Assembly: GCA_030841285.1 (NCBI GenBank)
Contig: JAVECW010000097.1
Coordinates: forward strand, 1-39,058
DNA: 39,058 nucleotides
Direction of reading: 5' to 3'
DNA from: Microbacteriaceae bacterium
Lineage (GTDB): Bacteria > Actinomycetota > Actinomycetes > Actinomycetales > Microbacteriaceae
Shown: positions 7,636 through 15,516 of the stretch, one piece after another
Position numbering within the stretch: the stretch's first letter is position 1
Layout: each line of letters begins with the position of its first letter
The notes under the pieces: generated by a model
Databases searched by the model: none
What the model saw: only the letters and a program-made list of their open reading frames with translations
What the model was told of the DNA's origin: nothing
Program-made: the position numbers and the translations under genes

Positions 7636-9375
7636 ATGACGGACACGAAAGCGGCGGATGCCATCGGCTCGGCTGAGCAGACGGCGGTGGCCGAAGAGTG
7701 GTTGCGTCGCGCTGCTGTACCCGGCAGGGCAGCACTCAGGGTGTCCGCGGCATTGCTGGCGGCCGGAACCGTCCTTGCGATAGCGCAGTGGTGGTGTTTG
7801 GCCGTGGTGGCGCAGGCTGTCATGTCACACACTGGCGCCCTCATCGTCTGGGGTGTCGCGGGCCTCGTCGCGGCTGCTATTCTCGCAGCAGCCGCGACGT
7901 GGGCCTCCCGTCGATTCGAGGCAGCGGGTCGTGCGCGGATCGTGGGCGAAATACGAAACTCGCTCGCCGTTGCGCTCCTCCCCCGCGGCCGGCGCACGAC
8001 TGATCCAGAGCCCGCGGCATCCGCACATGCGCTTGTCGAGCTGGCAGACCAGGTTGCCGACTACCACGCGAGGGTCGAGCCGCTGAGGATCTCGGCGCCG
8101 GTCTCCATGGTCGCCATCTTCGTAGCCACCGCGCTCGTGCACTGGCCGGCCGCGATCGTGCTGCTGCTCTCCAGCGCGCTCGTCCCACTGAACATGAAAC
8201 TTGCCGGGATCTTCGCGCAGGACGGCAATGACCGTCACCTGCTAGCGATGAGACGGTTGAGTGCAATGATGCTCGAGAGTTTCCATGGGCTCTCCACGCT
8301 CATCAACCTGGGCGCTGTCGATCGGAGGCGGCGGGACATCGATGCGGCCTCCCGCGAACTCACCGCGGCAAACCTGGCGGTCGTGAGGCGGGCCTTCCTC
8401 TCCGGGCTGATCATGGATGTGGTCGTCACGTTCTCGATCGCCGCGAATGCCACCTACATCGGCCTGTCGCTTCTCGGATACGTTCGGGTTCCCGGCGTCC
8501 CTCCGATTTCTCTCGCCGCTGGACTGTTCGTCCTGCTCCTCTGTCCCATGTACTTCGCGCCGCTGCGCAGCATGGCCGCCGCCTTCCACGACCGCGAGCG
8601 GGCGACGACGGCTGCGAAGGCGATCGCGAGCATGCTCTCGGGCGGCAGCGACGGATCCGAGACCCAGTCCCCCCGGGCCGCCGAGCTGCTGGCGAAGGCA
8701 GAGCCTGTCACGGTGTCGCTGCGTGGCGTTCGTTACCAGGTACCTGACGGCGACAGGCAACTCTTCGCAATACCGAGCCTGCAGGTGGAGGCTGGGAGTT
8801 GGACCGCCGTCACGGGGGTATCCGGCGCGGGCAAGACGACGTTGCTCTCCCTGATCGGAGGCCTGCGCGAGCCGACGGATGGGACGATCGAGTGGCGCAC
8901 GAGCTCTGCCGCGGCGCGACCGATGGTCGGCCGTTCGGCCTGGATCGGACAGCAGACCGTGATCCTCGAAGACACGGTCGCGGAGAACGTGCGTCTCGGG
9001 CGCACAGACGCCACGGATGCCGAGATCACCGAGGCTCTGCGCGCCGCGGGTCTCGAGCAGGCCGTCACCGCGCTTAGCCGCGGCATCCACACCATCATCG
9101 GTGACGGAGGCTGGGGCGTATCGACCGGAGAAGCCCGGCGAATCGCGATCGCGCGAGCGCTCGTCGGCGGCGCCCGGCTGTGGATCCTCGACGAACCGAC
9201 CTCGCATCTGGATCCTGAGTCCGAGCTCGTCGTGCTCGACGCCTTGAAGCGCGCCACGCGCGGCAGCACCGTGGTGGTTGCGACGCATTCCGCGGCCGTT
9301 GTCAATGTGGCGGACGCGGTCTGGAACCTCGAAGAGGGCGTCGTCGAGGTGCGTTCAGCGTTGGAGGCCGCATGA
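7636..9375 (+). CDS. cydD: Thiol reductant ABC exporter subunit CydD
   Basis: A half-transporter of 579 residues: an N-terminal six-helix membrane domain (about residues 30-340) and a C-terminal ATPase domain. The ATPase shows Walker A GVSGAGKTT (about 393-401), a Q-loop in IGQQTVI, the variant signature VSTGEARRIAIARAL (about 496-510), Walker B LWILDEPTSHLD and the switch His in VATHS. With CydC it exports reducing thiols needed for assembly of the bd oxidase hemes. In actinobacteria, which use mycothiol, the thiol carried is probably not glutathione (inference). The STGEAR form of the signature is usual in CydD. It overlaps cydC by 4 bp. Confidence 0.93.
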   Translation: MTDTKAADAIGSAEQTAVAEEWLRRAAVPGRAALRVSAALLAAGTVLAIAQWWCLAVVAQAVMSHTGALIVWGVAGLVAAAILAAAATWASRRFEAAGRARIVGEIRNSLAVALLPRGRRTTDPEPAASAHALVELADQVADYHARVEPLRISAPVSMVAIFVATALVHWPAAIVLLLSSALVPLNMKLAGIFAQDGNDRHLLAMRRLSAMMLESFHGLSTLINLGAVDRRRRDIDAASRELTAANLAVVRRAFLSGLIMDVVVTFSIAANATYIGLSLLGYVRVPGVPPISLAAGLFVLLLCPMYFAPLRSMAAAFHDRERATTAAKAIASMLSGGSDGSETQSPRAAELLAKAEPVTVSLRGVRYQVPDGDRQLFAIPSLQVEAGSWTAVTGVSGAGKTTLLSLIGGLREPTDGTIEWRTSSAAARPMVGRSAWIGQQTVILEDTVAENVRLGRTDATDAEITEALRAAGLEQAVTALSRGIHTIIGDGGWGVSTGEARRIAIARALVGGARLWILDEPTSHLDPESELVVLDALKRATRGSTVVVATHSAAVVNVADAVWNLEEGVVEVRSALEAA

Positions 9376-10961
9376 GCGCGCAACAGCCCGGCCGTGCACG
9401 GACCCGCGTCGTCTCCCCGCTGGCCGTCTTCGGCCTTGCACTTGCGGCCATTGCCGAGCTCAGTTCTGTCGGCCTGGTCGGGTTGTCCGGGTGGTTCATC
9501 TCGGCTTCGGCGGTCGCGGGGGCCACGCTGTACAGCACGTTCTCCTACGTCGCACCCAGCGGCGGCGTCCGAAGCTTCGCGCTTGCTCGCATCGCTGCGA
9601 ACTACTGCCAAAGGCTGGTCCTGCACGCCGTCGCGCTCCGCCACCTTTCGGGCATCCGCACCGGCTTCTTCTCATCCCTTGCTGACGCTCCGGCGAACCG
9701 GTCGCGCCGCCTGCGCACTGGGGACCTCCTGGATCGTTCGATGAGCGACACGGAAACCGAGAGCATGGTCTTGATCCGTGGAATCGCCCCCGTGGTGACA
9801 TTCGCGATCGTCGCGGCGAGCGGAGTCGCCGTCGCCGCCTTTGCGACAACGGCCGGCGCGGTGGTCCTCGCCGCCGCTTCGCTCGCCGCGGTGCTCCTTA
9901 CCGTCGTTCGCGAACGGGTGAAGCGCACGACGGCGGACGCGGATGCCGGGCGGCGATCGCTGCGCGCAGAAGCCGTCACCGCGGTGGACGCCTGGCCGGA
10001 AATGGCCTCCCTCGGCGCAATCGACCGTCTGAGGGAGCGCATCCTTGCGCGCCTCACCACGGTCGCCGACGTCGAGCAAACGGCACGTGCGCGAGGCTTC
10101 GCCACCGATGCCGCGTTCGGCGTGCTGGCTGCGATCACGCTGGGCGCTGTCGCGTACGCCGCCGCGATCATCGACCACCGCGATGCGCCGACGGTGGCCT
10201 TCGTCGCGCTCCTGGCAGCAGGTGTGCTCGGTACCGCGGCCCAACTCGGAGCTGCCGTCGAGTCGATCGCGCTGGCCAAACTCGCGCGTCGGAGCCGCGA
10301 GCGCCTCATGGAGGGTCCGGGAGACGGCCAGGAGACGCCGCATATTCACGCGTGGTGGGATTCCCACGAGCTCGGGTTCAACGACTACCGGCTCCCGGCC
10401 AACCCGTACCGGGCCGCTCGGGATGTCGCGGTGCGGGTGAAGCGTGGGGGGACCCTGCTGGTCGTGGGCCGTTCCGGAACCGGGAAGACCACCCTGCTGA
10501 CCGCGCTTGCAGAACAGCTCAGGCAATCCAGCGCGGATGGCAGGCCAAGAGCGCGCACACGCGTCTCGTACGTTCCCGTCGACGATTTCCTCTTCACCGG
10601 GACCATCGGATCAAACATGCGGCTCGCGGATCCCGGCGTGACGATCAAGCAGGTCGAATCCGCTCTTGCCGACCTACGCCTCGATCGGGCCGATATCTCG
10701 GCTGGCACACCGGTCGGTGTCGGTGGCCGCGAACTCTCGGGCGGCGAGCAAACGCGCATGCGGATCGCACGCATGCTCGTCGCTCACCCTGATGTCCTGA
10801 TCATCGACGAACCGACCGCCGGACTCGATGACCAGACAGCAAAGCATGTGCTGGGCGTCCTCCGCGAGCGACTCCCCCACTCGACGTTCATCTTTGCGAT
10901 GCACCCGTTCACCGAATCGGCCGTTCACGGTCAGGGCAGCCAGATTCTCACCCTCGACTGA
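9372..10961 (+). CDS. cydC: Thiol reductant ABC exporter subunit CydC
   Basis: A 529-residue partner of CydD. The membrane domain opens with FGLALAAIAELSSVGLVGLS and GWFISASAVAG, which is typical of CydC. The ATPase domain has Walker A GRSGTGKTT (about 366-374), the canonical signature LSGGEQTRMRIAR (about 454-466), Walker B VLIIDEPTAGLD and His in FAMHPF. The usual Q-loop glutamine appears to be replaced: the segment reads SYVPVDDFLFTGTIGSN. The linker between the Walker A region and this segment is short, so one of the two ATP sites may be atypical, as is common in heterodimeric exporters. It is the last gene of the operon and converges on the LysR gene 35 bp away. I see no strong terminator between them. 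Confidence 0.93.
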   Translation: MSAQQPGRARTRVVSPLAVFGLALAAIAELSSVGLVGLSGWFISASAVAGATLYSTFSYVAPSGGVRSFALARIAANYCQRLVLHAVALRHLSGIRTGFFSSLADAPANRSRRLRTGDLLDRSMSDTETESMVLIRGIAPVVTFAIVAASGVAVAAFATTAGAVVLAAASLAAVLLTVVRERVKRTTADADAGRRSLRAEAVTAVDAWPEMASLGAIDRLRERILARLTTVADVEQTARARGFATDAAFGVLAAITLGAVAYAAAIIDHRDAPTVAFVALLAAGVLGTAAQLGAAVESIALAKLARRSRERLMEGPGDGQETPHIHAWWDSHELGFNDYRLPANPYRAARDVAVRVKRGGTLLVVGRSGTGKTTLLTALAEQLRQSSADGRPRARTRVSYVPVDDFLFTGTIGSNMRLADPGVTIKQVESALADLRLDRADISAGTPVGVGGRELSGGEQTRMRIARMLVAHPDVLIIDEPTAGLDDQTAKHVLGVLRERLPHSTFIFAMHPFTESAVHGQGSQILTLD

Positions 10962-10996
10962 ACCGCTGGCGATCCGAACGAGCGGCCAGGGATGGA

Positions 10997-11893
10997 TCAG
11001 TCGGTCGCGTCAGCTGGCATCGTTTTGCGGACAAGTTGGAGGAAGGCCAATGCTGCGGCCGATGGGCGCCGCGTGGACGGCACCGCGAGAGAGACCTCCC
11101 ACATGAGCTTCGGCTCCAGGGAAACAAGATTCACGCGGTCGGCGCCGATCAGGGTCGACTCGGGCAGGAATCCGAGGCCCAAGCCCGCGCGGACCAGCTC
11201 TGCCAGGGTGCTGAGGTCGGCTACTTCGACCCCCACCACGCGCTCAACGCCGGCCTGCGCCAGTGCTTGGTCGGTGCGGAGTCTCGTGCCCCAACCGGAA
11301 GGCACTTCAACAAAGGTCTCGCCGGCAACATCTTCGAGCGTGACGGACTCCCGTGACTCCAAGCGGTGACCGGGCGGCACCGCGAGCAGGATCGGCTCCG
11401 TCACCAATGGCGTCAGCGTGACGCCCGGATGCTTCCGACCGGGGACAGAAACAAAAGCGAGGTCGAGTTCACCGGATGCGACATCCTGGACCAGTGCCAT
11501 CGTGCCCCCTCGCGTTGGCCGCGGTTTCAATTCAACCCCGGGCCGCTCGCGGTGGAACTGGACGAGGAGGGCGGCAAGGTCGAAGGCCGTCACGGACTGC
11601 ATGATGCCGATGCGCAGCGTGCCGCGCAGGCCGCCCGCGACGGCGTCGACGGCGTCCCTGGCTCCTTGAGCGGCAGCGAGTGTCGCTCGCGCTTCGGGCA
11701 GTAGCGCGATTCCTGCGTCCGTCAGCTCGACCCGGTGGGTGGTGCGCTCAAAGAGCGGCGCACCGAGCTCTGCCTCGAGCGCCTTGATCGATACCGAGAG
11801 CGCCGACTGCACCAGGTGGATTCGCTGCGAGGCGCGGGTAAAGCTCTGCTCCTCAGCCACGGCAACAAAATGTTCGAGACGACGCAACTCCAT
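10997..11893 (-). CDS. LysR-family transcriptional regulator
   Basis: A 298-residue LTTR. It has an N-terminal winged helix-turn-helix with the classical pattern (MELRRLEHFVAVAEEQSFTR, RIHLVQSALSVSIKALEAELG, PLFERTTHRVELTDAG), a linker helix to about residue 85, and a two-lobed effector domain that begins at LRIGIMQSVTAF. It is divergent from the MFS exporter at 11985. The 91-bp gap holds a perfect T-N11-A palindrome, so it most likely regulates that exporter and itself. No Shine-Dalgarno is evident before ATG 11893. The ligand is unknown. Confidence 0.93.
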   Translation of the reverse strand: MELRRLEHFVAVAEEQSFTRASQRIHLVQSALSVSIKALEAELGAPLFERTTHRVELTDAGIALLPEARATLAAAQGARDAVDAVAGGLRGTLRIGIMQSVTAFDLAALLVQFHRERPGVELKPRPTRGGTMALVQDVASGELDLAFVSVPGRKHPGVTLTPLVTEPILLAVPPGHRLESRESVTLEDVAGETFVEVPSGWGTRLRTDQALAQAGVERVVGVEVADLSTLAELVRAGLGLGFLPESTLIGADRVNLVSLEPKLMWEVSLAVPSTRRPSAAALAFLQLVRKTMPADATD

Positions 11894-11909
11894 ACGTCAT
11901 TTCTACCAC

Positions 11910-11930
11910 GTTATCGCAATTCGCGATAAC
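11910..11930. promoter_or_regulatory. LysR-type operator between the LysR and MFS genes
   Basis: The perfect 8-bp arms GTTATCGC (11910-11917) and GCGATAAC (11923-11930) around AATTC contain the LTTR core T-N11-A (TCGCAATTCGCGA). A second TTATC-AATTCG half-copy follows at 11939-11949. The pair fits a recognition site plus an activation site. Confidence 0.7.
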
Positions 11931-11984
11931 GCTTAGCTTATCAATTCGTTGGACACGATTAGAGAAACCCCGGAGACTTGATGT

Positions 11985-13235
11985 GTGTCCACCTTGCCTA
12001 CCCTGAAACCTCATGCTCATAAGATCGCCCACGCGGCCCGACGGCATCACGCCCGCGGCTTCTGGGTCATCACCTATATGTTCGCCGTCACGATGGCGTC
12101 CGGTGGTATCCCAGCGCCGCTCTACGTGTTGTACCAGCAGAGAGACGGCCTGAACTCACTTACTCTCACCCTTATCTTCGCCGCGTATGCGCTCGGCGTC
12201 GTGATCAGCCTGTTCCTTGCCGGCCATATTTCCGACCGATTCGGACGACGCCGAATCATCGGTCCTGCCGTCCTCCTGACCATCCTGTCGACGCTTCTTT
12301 TCATCGTCTGGCCTGCTCTGCCCGGTCTCCTGGTCGCGCGCTTCATCTCCGGCCTCGGCATCGGCATGCTCACGGCGACAGCCACCGCCCACATGACCGA
12401 ACTGCTCGGCGTCGCGCGCCCGGGTCGCGGGTCGCAGCGGGCGCAGATTGTTTCGACTGCGGCAAACATGGGCGGGATCGGTCTTGGCCCGTTGATCTCC
12501 GGAATTCTGGCACAGTACGCCCCGCAGCCCCTGTACACCCCATACATGGTGACCGCGTTTCTCCTCGTTCTTGGTCTACTCGCAGTCATGACGGTTCCGG
12601 AGACCGTCGCCCCGATCGATGAACCATGGCAGTACAAGCCGCAGCGCGTTGTCGTTCCACGCAGCGCGCGTGGACGCTACATCGCGGCTTTGATGATGGG
12701 ATTTGTCAGCTTCGCGATGTTCGGATTCTTCACTTCTCTGGCGCCGTCCGTGATGAGCCTGCAACTCCACATCACTTCGCACATACTTGCCGGACTCGTC
12801 CCCTTCCTCGTCTTCGCGGCGGCAGCGGCATTCCAGATCCTGTCCTCCATGTGGCAGGCGAAAGCACAGAACGTGGTTGGGGTGCTTTTGCTGGCGCTCG
12901 GCGTCGTATTAGTCCCGATCGCCATCGTTGCTACTTCATTCGCCCTTCTGATCGTGGGCGGAATCGTCGCAGGAGCCGGCGGAGGGATCACGTTCAAGGC
13001 GGCGCTCGGCTCTGTCGTTTCGATTGCCCCGGCGGAGACCCGTGGCGAGGCGCTCGCTGGGCTGTTCCTTGCCGCATACCTCGGCCTGGCCGTCCCGGTG
13101 ATCCTCCTCGGCCTGATGATGCAGCTGGTTACCATGGTGCTGGCTGTCACTGTCTTCGGCCTCGTCATGGTGGCTCTGCTCATCGTCATGACGGTCATGC
13201 TCGGTCGGGCGTCTCGCGCGAAGGCGCTGAGCTAA
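11985..13235 (+). CDS. MFS transporter (probable drug or metabolite exporter)
   Basis: A 416-residue major facilitator with about 12 hydrophobic segments. The signature loop between helices 2 and 3, GHISDRFGRRRIIG, is at about residues 79-92. The helix 4-5 region carries GLGIGMLTATATAH, and a long cytoplasmic loop (RVVVPRSARGRY) separates the two halves. The substrate cannot be told from sequence. The GTG start at 11985 has CGGAG nine bases upstream. The divergent LysR regulator and its palindrome suggest inducible expression. A 17-bp stem terminator follows the stop. Confidence 0.9.
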   Translation: MSTLPTLKPHAHKIAHAARRHHARGFWVITYMFAVTMASGGIPAPLYVLYQQRDGLNSLTLTLIFAAYALGVVISLFLAGHISDRFGRRRIIGPAVLLTILSTLLFIVWPALPGLLVARFISGLGIGMLTATATAHMTELLGVARPGRGSQRAQIVSTAANMGGIGLGPLISGILAQYAPQPLYTPYMVTAFLLVLGLLAVMTVPETVAPIDEPWQYKPQRVVVPRSARGRYIAALMMGFVSFAMFGFFTSLAPSVMSLQLHITSHILAGLVPFLVFAAAAAFQILSSMWQAKAQNVVGVLLLALGVVLVPIAIVATSFALLIVGGIVAGAGGGITFKAALGSVVSIAPAETRGEALAGLFLAAYLGLAVPVILLGLMMQLVTMVLAVTVFGLVMVALLIVMTVMLGRASRAKALS

Positions 13236-13262
13236 CCTCGGCCCACCCCGCCCTCCAGGCGC

Positions 13263-13300
13263 AAGAAGAAAGGCCGCCCTCTCGGGCGGCCTTTCTTCTT
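13263..13300. terminator. Bidirectional terminator between the MFS gene and ssrA
   Basis: The perfect 17-bp arms (AAGAAGAAAGGCCGCCC at 13263-13279 and its complement at 13284-13300) enclose a TCTC loop. The T-rich arm CTTTCTTCTT follows the GC core on either strand, so it can end both the plus-strand MFS mRNA and the minus-strand ssrA transcript. Confidence 0.92.
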
Positions 13301-13779
13301 CAACGAACGTGTGACAGTCACCGATGGTGGAGATGGGGGGAATTGAACCCCCGTCCACTGCTGTGGTCATATGCCTTCTACGGGTGTATCCAATGGAGGC
13401 GCTTTACTCGGCTCTGGAATTTGCCATTGGCAGCTAAACCAACGAGCCCAGCCTGAGTTAGAGTCCCTCTGCGCCCTCAGGCACGGTGTTCACACACCAC
13501 ACAGAAGCAATCTCTCTTAATTGCGCCAGGGTCCGGGTAGAGAGCATTCCCGGTCTGACGGTCTCTATAAGTTGCTGAAGAAGAACTTACGCCGCGAGGG
13601 CGAAGTCTGCCTGAGCAGAGACAGTGCGCTTTGAATTGGCACTTATTTTTTGCAGAGATCGTTTACGAGATAACCCTGCATCCTCGACCCGCTTCTCATA
13701 ATTGCGCAGGCAATGTCGAAACCGATCATCCCCATGGCGCAGTTCCGAGGAACTGAGGTCACTGTCACACGCTGTTGAA
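13299..13779 (-). other. Complementary flanks enclosing tmRNA (predicted precursor processing stem)
   Basis: The 5' precursor flank (minus strand, 13770-13757) reads GTGTGACAGTGACC. The 3' flank directly after the CCA end (13322-13309) reads GGTGACTGTCACAC. They pair at 13 of 14 positions. After a small internal loop, TTCAAC (13779-13774) pairs with GTTGAA (13304-13299). Between this stem and the mature 5' end sits a further perfect hairpin, CAGTTCC-TC-GGAACTG (13755-13740). The arrangement would close the whole precursor into one structure. Confidence 0.65.
13325..13733 (-). ncRNA. ssrA: tmRNA (transfer-messenger RNA)
   Basis: One-piece tmRNA of about 409 nt including the encoded CCA. The 5' end GGGGATGATCGGTTTCGAC and the 3' end with GGTTCAATTCCCCCCATCTCC plus ACCA form the Ala-tRNA-like acceptor and T arms (GGGGATG pairs with CATCTCC with one G-U). 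The tag frame (13640-13587) encodes ANSKRTVSAQADFALAA and a TAA stop, a typical actinobacterial degradation tag ending in LAA. The RNA rescues stalled ribosomes with SmpB, whose gene lies upstream on the same strand. TATCCT at 13820-13815 is one possible -10 box, but the promoter is uncertain. Confidence 0.98.
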
Positions 13780-13820
13780 TTGTGTAGCTACAAACTCACC
13801 GAGGCGAGCTCATCAGGATA

Positions 13821-13969
13821 CAACATTCTGCGGCCATCCGGTATGCCCGGATGCGGCCACGAATGTTGCTCGTGCATCCCCAATGCCGCAGAATGCGGCT
13901 AACCCGACCCCAATTGCCGCAAAATGCGCCTCCTCGACGAAGAACCCGCATTCTGCGGCACGTCGAGGA
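13821..13969. repeat. Array of five related 13-bp palindromic motifs with hairpins, between ssrA and smpB
   Basis: The motif is CCGCA-GAA-TGCGG or its complement. Exact copies lie at 13886-13898 and 13946-13958. A near copy, GCCGCAAAATGCG, lies at 13916-13928. There is a partial copy, CATTCTGCGG, at 13824-13833 and a degraded one at about 13856-13868. Centres are at about 13827, 13862, 13892, 13923 and 13952, that is every 29-35 bp. The first two copies form the foot of a hairpin (CAACATTC 13821-13828 with GAATGTTG 13861-13868). The last sits inside a hairpin with 9-bp arms (13931-13939 with 13961-13969), which may also end smpB transcription. Confidence 0.6.
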
Positions 13970-13999
13970 TCGCCGATGGGAGGGCGAGCGAGGATACCC

Positions 14000-14476
14000 C
14001 TACTCGCCGAGGTGGCGCCGGCTCGCCATCGCGCGATCCGCCTCGCGCTTGTCCTGGCGCTCGCGCAAGGTCTGGCGCTTGTCGTACTCGCGCTTGCCCT
14101 TCGCGATCGCGAGCTCTACCTTGGCCCGGCCGTCGCTGAAGTAGATCGACAGCGGTATCAGCGTATAGCCGCCCTCCTTGACCTTGTTATGGATCTTGAG
14201 GATCTGAGCCTTGTGCAGCAAGAGTTTTCGCTTCCGGCGTGGAGCGTGATTGTTCCACGTACCGTCGGCGTACTCGGGAATGTGCACGGCATCCAGCCAC
14301 GCCTCGGAGCCCTCGATGAACGCGTAGCCGTCGACGAGGGACGCACGACCAGCCCGCAGCGACTTCACCTCGGTTCCCGTCAAGACCAGTCCGGCCTCGT
14401 AGGTGTCCTCAATGTTGTAGTCGTGGCGGGCTTTGCGATTGGTGGCCACAACCTTCTGACCACGTTCCCTGGGCAC
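14000..14476 (-). CDS. smpB: SsrA-binding protein SmpB
   Basis: A 158-residue small basic protein that binds tmRNA and delivers it to stalled ribosomes. Visible motifs are [20 protein letters not shown] at the start, [33 protein letters not shown], and the basic tail [20 protein letters not shown] that becomes helical in the mRNA channel. GTG 14476 is preferred because GAGGAG lies 8 bp upstream and the length then fits the family. An in-frame extension to 14554 ([11 protein letters not shown]) is probably leader DNA. It holds a GGAGGATCCTCC palindrome and a CCGGAGAAG direct repeat. It lies 131 bp downstream of ftsX, with ssrA next on the same strand. Confidence 0.96.
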   Translation of the reverse strand: MPRERGQKVVATNRKARHDYNIEDTYEAGLVLTGTEVKSLRAGRASLVDGYAFIEGSEAWLDAVHIPEYADGTWNNHAPRRKRKLLLHKAQILKIHNKVKEGGYTLIPLSIYFSDGRAKVELAIAKGKREYDKRQTLRERQDKREADRAMASRRHLGE

Positions 14477-14607
14477 AGCAAACTCCTCGTTCTTCTCCGG
14501 ATGCTTCTCCGGAGGATCCTCCGTTGGCGCTGGCGTCGCGGGACAGCGTGGCAATCCTCATGGCTCGAGCGCGCAGCCCATCAGTCTACTGTGCGGCGAA
14601 CCGCTGT

Positions 14608-15516
14608 CTAGACCTTGAGATAGCGCGTGATGGCGAAGTTCGCCGAGATCGCGGCGAGCACCACCCCAACGATGAGCAGGATGGGCACGACGAGCAGCGC
14701 ATCATCCGTGCCGACGAAGTTGACCGACACCACCCGCTGCCTGAGATAGCCCTGGACGAAGAATTGCACCATGCCGAATACCGCCACTCCCGCTAGCAGC
14801 GAGCCGATCAGCGCGGCGAAGACACCCTCGAGAATGAACGGCGTCTGGATGAAGCGATTGGATGCCCCGACGAGACGCATGATGCCGAGCTCTCTTCGGC
14901 GCGAGTACGCGGAGAGCCGGATGGTGGTGGCAATCAGCAGCGCCGCCGCCACCAACATGAGCGCGGCTATTCCGATGGCCGTATAACTCGCCGCGTTGAG
15001 GATCGAGAAGATCTGGTCCAGATAACTTCGCTGGTCGACCACGCTTTGTACGCCGGGGAGCGACGAGAGCGTCTCGGTGAGCACGGCCGACTGCGACGGG
15101 TCCTTGAGGTTGACCCAGAACGTCTGGTTGAGCAGGTCGGGCGTGACGTAGTCGGCGACGGGGTTGCCCTTGAACTGTTGCTTGAACCTGTCGTACGCCT
15201 GCTGGTGGTTCTCGAAGTAGTACTTCGTGATGAATGGCGCCAGGGTCGGTGACTTGAGCTGGGCTTCGACGGCCACGATCTCGGCAGCCGTCGCCTCGCC
15301 GCCACCCGCGCACGCATCCGTCGCCGTACACATGTACACGGCGACCTGCGCGCGGTCGTACCAGTAGGTCTTCATCTGGCCGATCTGCATCTGGAGCAGG
15401 ATGGCAGCGCCGACGAACGTCAGCGAGATGAACGTGACGAGGACGACCGAGACCACCATCGAGACGTTGCGCCGCAGTCCGCTGAAGACCTCGGACCAGA
15501 TCAGTCCGACTCTCAT
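14608..15516 (-). CDS. ftsX: Cell division protein FtsX
   Basis: A 302-residue ABC-type membrane protein that pairs with FtsE and activates peptidoglycan hydrolysis at the septum. It has a cytoplasmic start ([20 protein letters not shown]), a first membrane helix at about residues 20-45, an extracellular domain to about residue 165 that contains a possible disulfide ([12 protein letters not shown]), and three helices in the C-terminal third with the FtsX core [20 protein letters not shown]. It overlaps ftsE by 4 bp. Confidence 0.96.
   Translation of the reverse strand: MRVGLIWSEVFSGLRRNVSMVVSVVLVTFISLTFVGAAILLQMQIGQMKTYWYDRAQVAVYMCTATDACAGGGEATAAEIVAVEAQLKSPTLAPFITKYYFENHQQAYDRFKQQFKGNPVADYVTPDLLNQTFWVNLKDPSQSAVLTETLSSLPGVQSVVDQRSYLDQIFSILNAASYTAIGIAALMLVAAALLIATTIRLSAYSRRRELGIMRLVGASNRFIQTPFILEGVFAALIGSLLAGVAVFGMVQFFVQGYLRQRVVSVNFVGTDDALLVVPILLIVGVVLAAISANFAITRYLKV

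Noticed and set aside
13821-13969. CRISPR array
   Set aside because: The repeated unit is only about 13 bp, is itself palindromic, varies between copies and alternates orientation. Spacers are shorter than 20 bp and no cas gene is present.
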